From NCBI RefSeq assembly GCF_013403245.1, contig NZ_JACBNQ010000010.1:1-64000 (forward strand): a stretch of DNA of 64,000 nucleotides. The letters run 5' to 3'. The notes beneath the pieces were generated by a model. It saw only the letters and a list, made by a program, of their open reading frames with translations, was not told the DNA's origin and did no database searches. Positions 1 through 8,126 of the stretch are shown one piece after another. This DNA is from Sedimentibacter hydroxybenzoicus DSM 7310. GTDB taxonomy: Bacteria > Bacillota > Clostridia > Tissierellales > Sedimentibacteraceae. Numbering within the stretch: the stretch's first letter is position 1; each line of letters begins with the position of its first letter. The translations under genes were made by a program, and so were the position numbers.

Positions 1-39
1 AAGATTGATTTTTCATGTGTCTTTCCTTAATTATTATGA

Positions 40-64
40 AAACCCGCTAATTTTTAGCGGGTTT
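40..64. terminator. Bidirectional hairpin at left edge
   Basis: An 11-bp perfect inverted repeat (AAACCCGCTAA / TTAGCGGGTTT) with a 3-nt loop. It has A/T runs on both sides and could end transcripts entering from a plus-strand gene left of the window. The T-tract is short, so terminator activity is uncertain. Confidence 0.5.
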
Positions 65-76
65 GTCAATAACCTG

Positions 77-101
77 AAACCTGCATTACGCAGGTTTTTT
101 T
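77..101 (+). terminator. Rho-independent terminator
   Basis: An 8-bp stem (AAACCTGC / GCAGGTTT) with a 5-nt loop is followed by a run of seven T. This is a classical plus-strand intrinsic terminator, probably serving a gene outside the window. It lies directly behind the hairpin at 40-64. Confidence 0.7.
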
Positions 102-116
102 GTTGTACTTCCAGTA

Positions 117-158
117 TAAGTGACTGTCACCAAATTAAAAATTTGGGTCATCTGCTTA
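117..158. repeat. Terminal hairpin of the palindromic repeat family, solo copy
   Basis: Near-palindrome with outer ends TAAG/GCTTA, inner CCAAAT/ATTTGG and an A/T loop. It is the same module found at 4141-4181, 11300-11337 and 11429-11470. Here it occurs without the TGTCATCCTGAGCG body. Its last three bases (156-158) are the stop codon of the minus-strand cysteine-rich gene. Confidence 0.7.
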
Positions 159-1121
159 ATCTTCCATAGATTGAGCTCTTGGTCTGCATCCGCTGCCGCC
201 ACCTGCTCCGCCAACAGAGTTTTCATCAATCTGTCTTGGGAATAATCTTGGGAATGTCTGGCATAGACTCGTTTGTTCAGGAGATATCTCTGTAAAGCCG
301 GTGCTTAGAACACACAATTGAACCGGAACAACTATTTTCTTCTCGCAAGAAATACATAATGAAATTATTAGGTTAACTGACAATTCACCTGTTCTCGGAT
401 CAAGAGTAAAGTCTCTTTGAATACTGTTAGTAGCAAGTCTAACCACGCAATCCAGGTTGCAGAATTCGGTAAATCTCGGTAAGAATGCTGTATCAAATAC
501 TGATGGAACACAAATTTCAAAGAAGTTAGTTAATATTAATGGATTGCATTTGTCTGCTATTTCAACCATTGCTGATAATGTAATTATACTTTCATTATCA
601 GAATTGCACGGTGTTACAACCAAATCCATTTCTATTTCTATACATCCTGAAACTTCTACATTTTGTGTGCCGAATACAGGAGTTCCGCGATCTTCATCAT
701 CACATAATTCTGTATCAACCCAAATTAATTTTTCGCTTAATGTACCGTCCGGTCCAACTACCTTGTAGTCGCAGCCGTCTTCTTTTTTAACAAATTGTCC
801 GCCGGATATTGTTGTATCCGGGTTAATTCTTAAGTTGCAGTCATCATTAATGTTATCAGGATTGAAAAATTTTCTGCATCTGATATCAGCTATTCTTATA
901 ATGTTGACTCCACATCCTAAATTAGGTTCAAAACAAGTGTTAGGAGCTGTTTTTAATCCTTGCAGGTTAAACAATACAGCATCATAAACTTTTTGTACGT
1001 AAATTGGTTCGGTTACTACGTTTCTTAAAGTACCATCCCAATCGCATCCGGATTGACCGACACAGCATCTTTCCGCTATACCGCCTGTTCCTAACACATC
1101 ATTTTTATTTGAGCATCTCAT
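156..1121 (-). CDS. Cysteine-rich conserved protein, possible spore-coat/surface protein
   Basis: 321 residues with 21 cysteines spread over the whole length, including a CC pair near residue 19 and CxxC pairs (CNLDC, CISC). No signal peptide or membrane segment is visible. The C-terminus is a glycine-rich tail (GGAGGGSG) followed by a charged end. From memory this resembles uncharacterised proteins of spore-forming clostridia; the high cysteine content and lack of an export signal would suit a disulfide-linked coat or exosporium protein, but that is inference. The start is supported by AGGGAGG about 9 nt upstream. The stop codon lies inside a repeat-family hairpin. Function unknown. Confidence 0.7.
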   Translation of the reverse strand: MRCSNKNDVLGTGGIAERCCVGQSGCDWDGTLRNVVTEPIYVQKVYDAVLFNLQGLKTAPNTCFEPNLGCGVNIIRIADIRCRKFFNPDNINDDCNLRINPDTTISGGQFVKKEDGCDYKVVGPDGTLSEKLIWVDTELCDDEDRGTPVFGTQNVEVSGCIEIEMDLVVTPCNSDNESIITLSAMVEIADKCNPLILTNFFEICVPSVFDTAFLPRFTEFCNLDCVVRLATNSIQRDFTLDPRTGELSVNLIISLCISCEKKIVVPVQLCVLSTGFTEISPEQTSLCQTFPRLFPRQIDENSVGGAGGGSGCRPRAQSMED

Positions 1122-1236
1122 GCTTATATAACCTCCCTATTATTTCTATAACTTACTTTAATATATTCGTATATGCGATACTTGTTACAACTGCATATAT
1201 TAAAAAAACATTTTGTTTTATAACTTCTTAATATCC

Positions 1237-1265
1237 TTGAATTTATTTATATATTAGTGTAAAGT
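1237..1265 (+). promoter_or_regulatory. Candidate sigma-A promoter for the cyclophilin leader
   Basis: TTGAAT at 1237-1242, 17-bp spacer, TAAAGT at 1260-1265. Transcription would start near 1272 and give a leader of about 160 nt containing the tandem structured element at 1292-1406. The match is moderate. Confidence 0.4.
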
Positions 1266-1291
1266 ATATAAGTACATTATATAAGGAAGGG

Positions 1292-1406
1292 CGACACACC
1301 TCTTTTTAACAGGGCGAATCTCTGTGGGATAGGAGGATGTCGTCAGAGGAAAAGGGACACATCTCTTTATGTCAGAGAAAGTCTTTGCGGATAGGAGAAA
1401 TGCCCC
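1292..1406 (+). promoter_or_regulatory. Tandem structured leader element, candidate cis-regulatory RNA
   Basis: Two diverged copies, 1292-1342 and 1354-1406, fold alike. In copy 1, CGACA pairs with TGTCG and CCTC with GAGG across a small CA/A internal loop, with an inner hairpin ACAG/CTGT. In copy 2, GGG pairs with CCC, CA with TG and TCTC with GAGA across a CA/AA internal loop, with an inner hairpin CAGAG/CTTTG. Both have the conserved string GGATAGGAG at the 3' side of the inner hairpin. Stem sequences differ while pairing is kept. I do not recognise a known riboswitch. It ends 29 nt before the ppiB start codon. Confidence 0.45.
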
Positions 1407-1435
1407 TAAATTTACTAATATAAAAAGGAGGATAT

Positions 1436-1954
1436 ATGAAATTACCAATAGCAACATTTGAATTTGAAAACGGAGATATAATAAAGGCAGAGCTTTATCC
1501 TGAAATTGCTCCTAATACGGTGAGAAATTTTATTTCGTTAATTAATAAAAATTATTATGACGGGTTAATATTTCACAGAGTTATCAATGGGTTTATGATT
1601 CAGGGAGGAGACCCTAACGGAACAGGAGCAGGCGGACCCGGCTATTCCATAAATGGAGAGTTTACATCCAATGGATTTAAAAATGACTTGAAGCATGATG
1701 CAGGTGTTCTTTCAATGGCGAGAGCCATGAATCCTAACTCGGCAGGATCACAATTTTTCATAATGCATAAAAAATCTCCGCACTTAGACGGTCAATATGC
1801 TTCCTTCGGTAAAGTTATTGAAGGACTTGATGTAGTAGATAAAATTGCCAATACAGAAACAGATTACAGAGACAAACCCGTTAATGAGGTTAAATTAAAA
1901 AAAGTAACAGTAGACACTTTCGGAGAAACCTACTCAGAACCGGAGAAACAATAG
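1436..1954 (+). CDS. ppiB: Peptidyl-prolyl cis-trans isomerase, cyclophilin type
   Basis: 172 residues, a single cyclophilin domain of usual bacterial length without signal peptide, so cytoplasmic. It catalyses cis-trans isomerisation of Xaa-Pro bonds in protein folding. Visible signatures are FHRVINGFMIQGGDPNGTG (catalytic Arg in FHRV) and NSAGSQFFI. The start is fixed by AAGGAGG at 1425-1431. The gene stands alone behind a long leader with a tandem RNA-like element, unusual for a cyclophilin. It is convergent with the LUD gene across a large perfect hairpin. Confidence 0.93.
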   Translation: MKLPIATFEFENGDIIKAELYPEIAPNTVRNFISLINKNYYDGLIFHRVINGFMIQGGDPNGTGAGGPGYSINGEFTSNGFKNDLKHDAGVLSMARAMNPNSAGSQFFIMHKKSPHLDGQYASFGKVIEGLDVVDKIANTETDYRDKPVNEVKLKKVTVDTFGETYSEPEKQ

Positions 1955-1988
1955 AACAAGACATTTTGGACATTTTGTGGACATTTTG

Positions 1989-2054
1989 CATTTTGGGGAC
2001 GGTCCTTTTTGGTTCCTGAACCCCAAGGAACCAAAAAGGACCGTCCCCAAAATG
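1989..2054. repeat. 29-bp perfect inverted repeat between convergent genes
   Basis: Arms 1989-2017 and 2026-2054 are exactly complementary over 29 bp around an 8-nt loop; the core is GGGGACGGTCCTTTTTGG. It lies between the stops of ppiB and the LUD gene and may act as a bidirectional terminator. The left arm is preceded by three short direct copies of GACATTTTG (about 1960-1990). A related GGGACGGTTCT inverted pair flanks 9793-9910, so this is a dispersed palindromic family. Confidence 0.75.
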
Positions 2055-2062
2055 TCTATTGC

Positions 2063-2698
2063 TTAAAATCCTAGGTGTTCTCCTACCAATATAACCTTGA
2101 TCCTGTTTTTCGGTTTGCACATTCTTGTGATTACTATCTGACCGCACAATGTGTCCTGCATAGTGCATTCTGAACATTTGCCTGTTATGCGGCATGGCGG
2201 CTGCGTATTTGTTCTGAAAGCATTAGGAACTGTTGCATCAAGGCGTATTTTTCTTACAGCCATATCTAATTCTGTTACGACCTTGTTCATACCCGCAACA
2301 ACGATTACGCTGTCAGGACCGTAACATAGAGCAGCTACCCTGTTGCCGTTACCATCTATATTTACCAGTTCTCCGTCCATCGTTACAGCATTGGCACTCA
2401 TTAAGAAAACATCCGAAGTTAATGCCTGTTTCATAAGCTTAACTCTTTCTTCGGGAGATTTTGCCTTATCTCTGTCTATAACTGAAATTTGCTTTTCCTC
2501 AAGAAGCTTCTTTATACCTAATTCATCTATGGTATAAGTACCGCCCCAGCCGACAATGTCCTCCTGTTTAATCAATGACATCACTTTTTCTATTGCTTCC
2601 TCTTTCGTATCAACATAGTAACCTTCCATAAATCTTTTCTGAAGATTCTTGATTATAGTTGAAGCTTTAACCCTGTATCCTTCTCTTGTGAAATCCAT
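2063..2698 (-). CDS. LUD-domain protein (LutC/YkgG-like)
   Basis: 211 residues, single LUD (DUF162) domain with the family elements VGWGGTYTIDELG near residue 50, DVFLMSANAVTMDGELVN near residue 95 and the glycine-rich GNGNRVAA. The C-terminal part has a cysteine cluster (PPCRITGKCSECTMQDTLCG) that could bind a metal or Fe-S cluster. LUD proteins include lactate-utilisation subunits, but stand-alone clostridial members lack an assigned reaction. Start supported by AGGGAGG 5-6 nt upstream. Monocistronic, divergent from pepT. Confidence 0.8.
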   Translation of the reverse strand: MDFTREGYRVKASTIIKNLQKRFMEGYYVDTKEEAIEKVMSLIKQEDIVGWGGTYTIDELGIKKLLEEKQISVIDRDKAKSPEERVKLMKQALTSDVFLMSANAVTMDGELVNIDGNGNRVAALCYGPDSVIVVAGMNKVVTELDMAVRKIRLDATVPNAFRTNTQPPCRITGKCSECTMQDTLCGQIVITRMCKPKNRIKVILVGEHLGF

Positions 2699-2720
2699 AT
2701 TATCCTCCCTAATGTTTTAA

Positions 2721-2749
2721 TTGTTTTATTATCCCATTAATTATATAAT
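2721..2749 (+). promoter_or_regulatory. Candidate sigma-A promoter of pepT
   Basis: TTGTTT at 2721-2726, 17-bp spacer and a perfect TATAAT at 2744-2749, in the 122-bp region between the divergent LUD and pepT genes. The predicted start is about 65 nt before the pepT ATG. Confidence 0.5.
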
Positions 2750-2820
2750 ATAGTTAATATAAATTCAAGAGTTGAGGGGTGAAACAATAAGTACGATCCC
2801 AAAAAAGAAAGGAATACACA

Positions 2821-4041
2821 ATGAAAGTACACGAAAAATTTTTAAACTACGTAAAATATGATACACAATCCGTTCCTGATGTTGATAAAATACCAAGCAG
2901 TGAAAAGCAAAAGGATTTGGCCAGCTGCTTGGTTGAAGAAATGAAAGCGATGGGTATCAAAGATGCCCGCATGGATGAAAACGGATACGTTTACGGAACA
3001 GTACCGAAAAATACGGATAAAGATATACCGGTTATCGGATTTATTGCCCACATGGATACGGCTCCGGATATGCCGGGAAATGATATAAAACCTAAAATAG
3101 TATATAATTATGATGGTAAAAATATTGTATTAAACGAAGAGAAAAATATTGTTATGAAAACAGAAATGTTTGAGCATTTAACAGATTATATAGGTAATGA
3201 TTTGATAGTTACCGACGGTACTACTTTGTTAGGAGCGGACGATAAAGCAGGTATTGCCGAAATAATGTCCATGGCTGAAATTTTTATAAACAATCCGGAT
3301 ATAGAGCATGGAGATATAAAAATTGGCTTTACTCCTGATGAAGAAGTGGGAAACGGAGCAGATTTATTTAATGTAAAAGGATTTGGAGCGGATTTTGCTT
3401 ATACTGTTGATGGAGGCAAATTAGGAGAATTAGAATACGAAAATTTTAATGCAGCAAGTGCTAAAATAGAAATAAGCGGAGTTAATATTCATCCCGGTTC
3501 TGCCAAAGATAAAATGATAAACTCCATATTAATAGCCATAGAGTTTCAAAACATGCTTCCCGTGAGAGAAACGCCGGAAAATACTGATGGATACGAGGGC
3601 TTTTATCATTTAACCGATATACACGGTGAAGTGGAAAAAACTAAATTAGATTATATAATAAGAGATCATAATCTTGAAAAATTTAATAGGAAAAAAGAAA
3701 GAATTGAAAAAATTGCGTCTTACCTAAATGAAAAATACGGTGTGGGCACTGTCAAAGTTAAAATGACGGATTCCTACTACAATATGAAAGAAAAAATATC
3801 GCCGCATATGCATATAATTGAAACTGCAAAAAAGGCTATGGAAAATCTAAATATTGAACCGATTATAGTACCTATAAGGGGAGGAACAGACGGAGCTAGA
3901 TTATCCTATATGGGTTTGCCGTGTCCTAATCTCTGTACAGGCGGGCATAATTTCCATGGCAGATATGAGTATATACCTATACAGTCAATGGAAAAGGTGG
4001 TTGAGCTTTTAATTGAAATAGTAAAATTGAATGTAAAATAA
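2821..4041 (+). CDS. pepT: Peptidase T (tripeptide aminopeptidase)
   Basis: 406 residues, the usual length for this cytoplasmic M20 zinc peptidase, which removes the N-terminal residue of tripeptides. Visible motifs are the metal ligand HMDTAPDMPG, the acidic DDKAG, the catalytic/ligand pair DEEVGNGA, and GGTDGARLSYMG near the C-terminus. A dimerisation lid lies between roughly residues 210 and 330. The start is preceded by AAAGGAA. It fits a peptide- and amino-acid-fermenting lifestyle. A repeat-family palindrome directly follows the stop codon. Confidence 0.93.
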   Translation: MKVHEKFLNYVKYDTQSVPDVDKIPSSEKQKDLASCLVEEMKAMGIKDARMDENGYVYGTVPKNTDKDIPVIGFIAHMDTAPDMPGNDIKPKIVYNYDGKNIVLNEEKNIVMKTEMFEHLTDYIGNDLIVTDGTTLLGADDKAGIAEIMSMAEIFINNPDIEHGDIKIGFTPDEEVGNGADLFNVKGFGADFAYTVDGGKLGELEYENFNAASAKIEISGVNIHPGSAKDKMINSILIAIEFQNMLPVRETPENTDGYEGFYHLTDIHGEVEKTKLDYIIRDHNLEKFNRKKERIEKIASYLNEKYGVGTVKVKMTDSYYNMKEKISPHMHIIETAKKAMENLNIEPIIVPIRGGTDGARLSYMGLPCPNLCTGGHNFHGRYEYIPIQSMEKVVELLIEIVKLNVK

Positions 4042-4181
4042 AAGAACTCCCTCATTACGCTCTGAATGACGGAGTTGTCATCCCGAACGCAGTGAAGGAT
4101 CTCATCTTTAGTACAACGAGATCCTTCTATACGCTCAGGATAAGCGACTGACACCAAATTAAAATTTGGGTCATCTGCTTA
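4042..4181. repeat. Palindromic intergenic repeat, long copy
   Basis: Contains a half unit in a small AACTCC/GGAGTT stem (4042-4075), then the core TGTCATCCCGAACGCAGTG with GAAGGATCTCATC, then its inverted copy (GAGATCCTTC...GCTCAGGAT), and finally the TAAGC/GCTTA hairpin at 4141-4181. The terminal TTA (4179-4181) is the stop codon of the minus-strand SLH gene. Confidence 0.8.
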
Positions 4182-5804
4182 TTTTTTAACCTTTTTCAAT
4201 ATACCGATATACGTATCATCAATCGAACTTTTATTTGTTTTGTAACCATTAAATGTTTTGATGATATCATAATCATTGATACCTTCCACAAATGCTCTTT
4301 CCGATTCGCCTATAAAATTCAGCACGTAAAGACGATTTAAAGAGTATTTGCTGAAAATTCCTTCGTATTCAATCAAGTCAGGTGTCGAAGGTTTTTCTGC
4401 TTTTTCAATCATCAACAAATTTACAAGCTCGACAATTCTGAGATTTTTGTTTAATGAATTAATCCCCGATGTATACCTGAGAAAATTTGTATCCCTGTAA
4501 AGTGAATAGCTGTACTTACCGAAGCTGTAGTCTTTGAAATCAATCAATTCAGAATCTGCTGTCAGGTCCCAGTTTATATTTAAAAGAGAAGGTATGTCGT
4601 TTGATTTTTTCAAATCATCAAACACTAAAGCCCTGAGCATTTCTTTATTGTTGTTTTTAATATAATAAGTATATCTGTAAAATAAAATGTTTATTTTGGC
4701 ATTGTTGTTTTCGGTTAAATTATACCACTTTTCTAATGCTCCCATGTATAGCTCTTCTGAAACGCTGTACTTGCTTAAAAGAGTAAAAATCTGCATAAGT
4801 TCAGAGTCATTCAGATCGTTTCTTGCCATAATGCTTGCCAATAATTCATCTGCAAGTTTAGATTTTTCCTCATCTGAATATTTACCGAAGGTAATCATGT
4901 AAAAATTTGTGCCTACTACATTGTAATAGCCTTTTGAGCGTAATTCAGTCATTGTTTCAACTGCATTTAAATCATAAAGATGAGCATCTTCAGGGAAAAT
5001 TAATCCGCCGTAGGATACATATTCTAAGGTGTCCTTTGCTTTTATAAATTTCCTGTCGTCAGCGGTAGCATTACTCCAGTTATATGTTTGAAAATATGAG
5101 TACATGTCTTCACCCTTGATAGGCATGAACTCAATTTTATTTAAATACTTGCTGCTGTCGCTTGTTTTAATATCACGATAAACTCTGTTTATCAATGCTG
5201 CTGCTTCTGCTCTCGTAATATTGTTGCTTCCTTTAAAGGTTCCGTCTTCGTATCCCGAAATGATTTCCGAATTGTAAAGTCTTTTTATTTCATTATAATA
5301 TCTGTTATTAGCGCTTACATCTTTAAAATTAAGATTGTTATCATATATTGCATCATTGCTGAAGACCGCCAGAAGAGCCACGGATTCTTCTCTGGTAATC
5401 GGTCTGTCCGGATAAAAATCAGAACCTCTGAAAATGTCGTAGAATGAATAATCCTTATTTGGTTTCAAGCGTTCATACATTGATATTACGAATGTATAAG
5501 CCCAATGCCTATCTGACATATCGTTATAAGACATGTCACTTGTGTAAACCTCATTCATTTGTTTTTGTCCATAAGCAGTTTTCGCTAAAATGGTTATAAA
5601 TTCAGCTCTGGTGATATTGTTTTCAGGTCTGAAAGTAAAATCACCATATCCTTTAAAAACTTTTAAGGTGTTAGAAGCAAAATCAATATCGCTTGCCGCC
5701 CAGTGATTATATGTATCATAATACACTGTTTTTGCCAATGCGGGTTGAATGGATAACACATTAAAAATAGTAATTAATAATAATAGCTTAATAAATTTGT
5801 TCAA
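4179..5804 (-). CDS. S-layer homology (SLH) domain surface protein
   Basis: 541 residues. A Sec signal peptide (basic MNKFIKLL, hydrophobic core, PALAK) is followed by three SLH repeats at about residues 30-90, 95-155 and 155-215, each with FRPENNITRAEF- or GSNNITRAEAA-type ends. SLH domains bind pyruvylated secondary wall polymer. The remaining 320 residues match nothing I recognise. The start must be TTG at 5804, because a TGA lies in frame two codons upstream and no ATG precedes the signal peptide; AGGGTGA precedes it. It starts 9 nt after the methyltransferase stop, so it is probably cotranscribed with it. Confidence 0.85.
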   Translation of the reverse strand: MNKFIKLLLLITIFNVLSIQPALAKTVYYDTYNHWAASDIDFASNTLKVFKGYGDFTFRPENNITRAEFITILAKTAYGQKQMNEVYTSDMSYNDMSDRHWAYTFVISMYERLKPNKDYSFYDIFRGSDFYPDRPITREESVALLAVFSNDAIYDNNLNFKDVSANNRYYNEIKRLYNSEIISGYEDGTFKGSNNITRAEAAALINRVYRDIKTSDSSKYLNKIEFMPIKGEDMYSYFQTYNWSNATADDRKFIKAKDTLEYVSYGGLIFPEDAHLYDLNAVETMTELRSKGYYNVVGTNFYMITFGKYSDEEKSKLADELLASIMARNDLNDSELMQIFTLLSKYSVSEELYMGALEKWYNLTENNNAKINILFYRYTYYIKNNNKEMLRALVFDDLKKSNDIPSLLNINWDLTADSELIDFKDYSFGKYSYSLYRDTNFLRYTSGINSLNKNLRIVELVNLLMIEKAEKPSTPDLIEYEGIFSKYSLNRLYVLNFIGESERAFVEGINDYDIIKTFNGYKTNKSSIDDTYIGILKKVKK

Positions 5805-5813
5805 TATGCATCA

Positions 5814-7679
5814 TCACCCTTTTTCATTATACTTATAAATTATATTTACCTCCTCATCAGTTATATTAAACATCTTTTTAAGGAATAATTCAATACTAAT
5901 TTTTCCTAAATCAGATATATTTTGAGTTTGTTTTTCAGTGGGTAAATATATTTTTGCATTATTCAATTTGTTGGGATAATATTCATATAATCCGTTTCCT
6001 ACTTTTTTTGCAATACATTTGAAATAAAATTCAAATATATTAGAATTTAAATAGTTCAACAAATACTCATAATTGATATTATCTCTTAAATTATTTATAA
6101 AGTAAATATCTGCGCTGCAGAAATAACCTTTTTCGTCATAACAGAAATTATTGCCTTTAGACTTATATGGGAAAATTATTTTTGGATTCTCAAAATCAGA
6201 TTGAATACGGCTCCACTGGAGCTCATACCATTTACGATATCCATTTTTGCATTCTCGTCTGTTTGACAGCTTATCCCTAAACTGTAACAAGTAATTGATT
6301 GTATTTGGATATTTTTCTTCGTCATCTATTAAATTTGTGTATATTAAGTATAAGTTATTATATTTAATATCTGATTTTGATATGTTACTGTTTTTAATCC
6401 ATTTCCTGAGCAAATTTTCTTCTATATTATAATTTTTGATAATTTCCTCATTCACAATGAAAGCTTTGTCTAAACCGGTTATTATTCCCTGCTTTATGTT
6501 ACATATATCCTTTATAAAAGTATTGGAAATTGCATTAATTCTATTGAACAGCTGTTCATCCGCATCCTTTAAAATAATCCAGCCTGTGCTTTTAAGCTTA
6601 TCCTGATCATAGCGGAAGCTTTCAATTTTATCGTTAATATATTTGACGTAAGGAAATTGATTATTGTTCCCGACTAAATTAAATAATGTTATGACAGCCG
6701 GGCTTACCATAGCATTTTTAAAGGTTGTTTTCCCGCTGAAATCAGACAGAGATACAATGCTGAAATTTTCCTTTAAATATTCTCTCAATTTATCGGCATA
6801 AAGTGCTTCCAAAAAATACCTAGAGGTAATAAAGGATAGTATACCGTTATATTTTAATAATTTCTTGCTTTTTTGAAAAAAGCAGTAAGAAATATCAGCT
6901 TTATCATAAAAAACATCTGTATATTTTTCATACAAAATTTTTTTGTATTCAGCAGAAGTATTTTTATGTCCTACATAGGGGGGATTTCCTATTATAATAT
7001 CAAAATTTCCTATGTTTATATCATCGGTAAGAAAATCCAGATTATATATGTTAAAGTGCACATCATAGCTGTCACTGATGAAAAGGATACTCATTTTTGT
7101 TAAAAATATGGAAAAATCATCTATATCAATACCATAAAGCATGTTTTCAATTATATATTTGTCGTCTACATCATTTAATTTACTTTTAATCCTTCTAAAA
7201 CTTTCTGCAAGAAAGTAGCCTCCTCCACAGGACGGATCAAGAATTTTTAATTTTTTGTTTATTCCTTTAATACGAAATACCTGAGAAAGCATCTTATCAA
7301 TCAATTCATAGGGTGTATACACTTGTCCCAGCACTTTCTTTTCCCTGGAAGTCAGCAAGATCTCATATAGCTCAGCAGGGCTGTACATTGGGTTTTTATC
7401 AATGCTTAATGAAATTAAATTGAATATTTTTTCTTCGGTATTTTTGTCATTTAAGTTAAACTTTATATGTTCCTTAAATACATTCGGTTCATCACCGTAA
7501 AAATTTGGGGTACTTCTGTATCTTGTGTAACCTTGGGTTAAAATATCTCTTCCTGAAGTCTTTATATCATAAAGGATTTTTGATACAAAAAAAATCACAT
7601 ATTTAACGCTGCATATATAATCCGCGTATTCCATTTCTTTTATAATCGAAACTATTCCTTTTGCCAATGACTTGTTCAT
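5814..7679 (-). CDS. Orphan N6-adenine DNA methyltransferase, CamA-like
   Basis: 621 residues from the ATG at 7679, chosen for AGAGGT just upstream; a longer start at 7709 lacks a ribosome site. Methyltransferase motif I (DPSCGGGYFLAES, about residue 150) and catalytic motif IV (IIGNPPYVGH) are clear. A TaqI/Eco57I-type target-recognition region follows, with QGIITGLDKAF, WIKNSNI, NRRECKNGYRKWYELQW and PYKSKGNNF. These strings closely resemble, from memory, CamA of Clostridioides difficile, the orphan enzyme methylating CAAAAA and affecting sporulation. An N-terminal extension of roughly 110-130 residues is extra. No endonuclease gene is adjacent. Target sequence unproven. Confidence 0.85.
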   Translation of the reverse strand: MNKSLAKGIVSIIKEMEYADYICSVKYVIFFVSKILYDIKTSGRDILTQGYTRYRSTPNFYGDEPNVFKEHIKFNLNDKNTEEKIFNLISLSIDKNPMYSPAELYEILLTSREKKVLGQVYTPYELIDKMLSQVFRIKGINKKLKILDPSCGGGYFLAESFRRIKSKLNDVDDKYIIENMLYGIDIDDFSIFLTKMSILFISDSYDVHFNIYNLDFLTDDINIGNFDIIIGNPPYVGHKNTSAEYKKILYEKYTDVFYDKADISYCFFQKSKKLLKYNGILSFITSRYFLEALYADKLREYLKENFSIVSLSDFSGKTTFKNAMVSPAVITLFNLVGNNNQFPYVKYINDKIESFRYDQDKLKSTGWIILKDADEQLFNRINAISNTFIKDICNIKQGIITGLDKAFIVNEEIIKNYNIEENLLRKWIKNSNISKSDIKYNNLYLIYTNLIDDEEKYPNTINYLLQFRDKLSNRRECKNGYRKWYELQWSRIQSDFENPKIIFPYKSKGNNFCYDEKGYFCSADIYFINNLRDNINYEYLLNYLNSNIFEFYFKCIAKKVGNGLYEYYPNKLNNAKIYLPTEKQTQNISDLGKISIELFLKKMFNITDEEVNIIYKYNEKG

Positions 7680-7784
7680 CAGTACCTCTTGAGTTGCCTT
7701 GTTTTGCATATCTTATCATTTTTTTAAAACAAAATCAATATAATCGGCTATAAAATGCTATATAGTACATGTGGGGGTGATAAT

Positions 7785-8018
7785 ATGGCAATTATAGTTA
7801 ATCAATCTAATTCTAAATTGAAATTATTCTTCAACGCAGGTACGGACGAAAATGATAAAGACATCATTAAGAATAAGACCTATTCAAACATTAAAGCAGC
7901 AGTGACTAACGATGATGTATACAACTTAGGTGTTGAACTGTCACAGCTTCAGGAATACCCGTTAGTAAATCTTGTTCGTTTGGAAGAGTATCAGCTATTA
8001 AATGATATTGAAGACTAA
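7785..8018 (+). CDS. DUF1659 family small protein
   Basis: 77 residues from the ATG at 7785 (MAIIVNQSNSKLKLFF), preceded by GGGGGTGATA. It matches the small DUF1659 proteins of Firmicutes, which commonly occur beside a DUF2922 protein, as here (108 bp downstream). No signal peptide, membrane segment or catalytic motif. Function unknown. Divergent from the methyltransferase gene. Confidence 0.8.
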   Translation: MAIIVNQSNSKLKLFFNAGTDENDKDIIKNKTYSNIKAAVTNDDVYNLGVELSQLQEYPLVNLVRLEEYQLLNDIED

Positions 8019-8100
8019 GTATGTGTCATCATGGACGTAGTAAAAGATCTCCTGTGTTACTCATGGTGATATTCTTAGTACTAAAGTCCTCGGAATGACG
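8019..8100. repeat. Degenerate copy of the palindromic repeat
   Basis: GTGTCATCATGGACGTAG, AAAGATCTCCTGTGTTAC and the inverted tail AAGTCCTCGGAATGACG are recognisable but diverged. It separates the DUF1659 and DUF2922 genes. Confidence 0.5.
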
Positions 8101-8126
8101 AAACTATATTATAAAGGGGTGATAAT

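Noticed and set aside
457-768. Plus-strand ORF antisense to the cysteine-rich gene
   Set aside because: No ribosome site; it is the mirror of a real coding region with convincing family-like composition on the other strand.
1254-1457. Minus-strand ORF of 67 codons over the ppiB leader
   Set aside because: It overlaps the structured leader and the ppiB start, has no ribosome site, and reads as low-complexity sequence.
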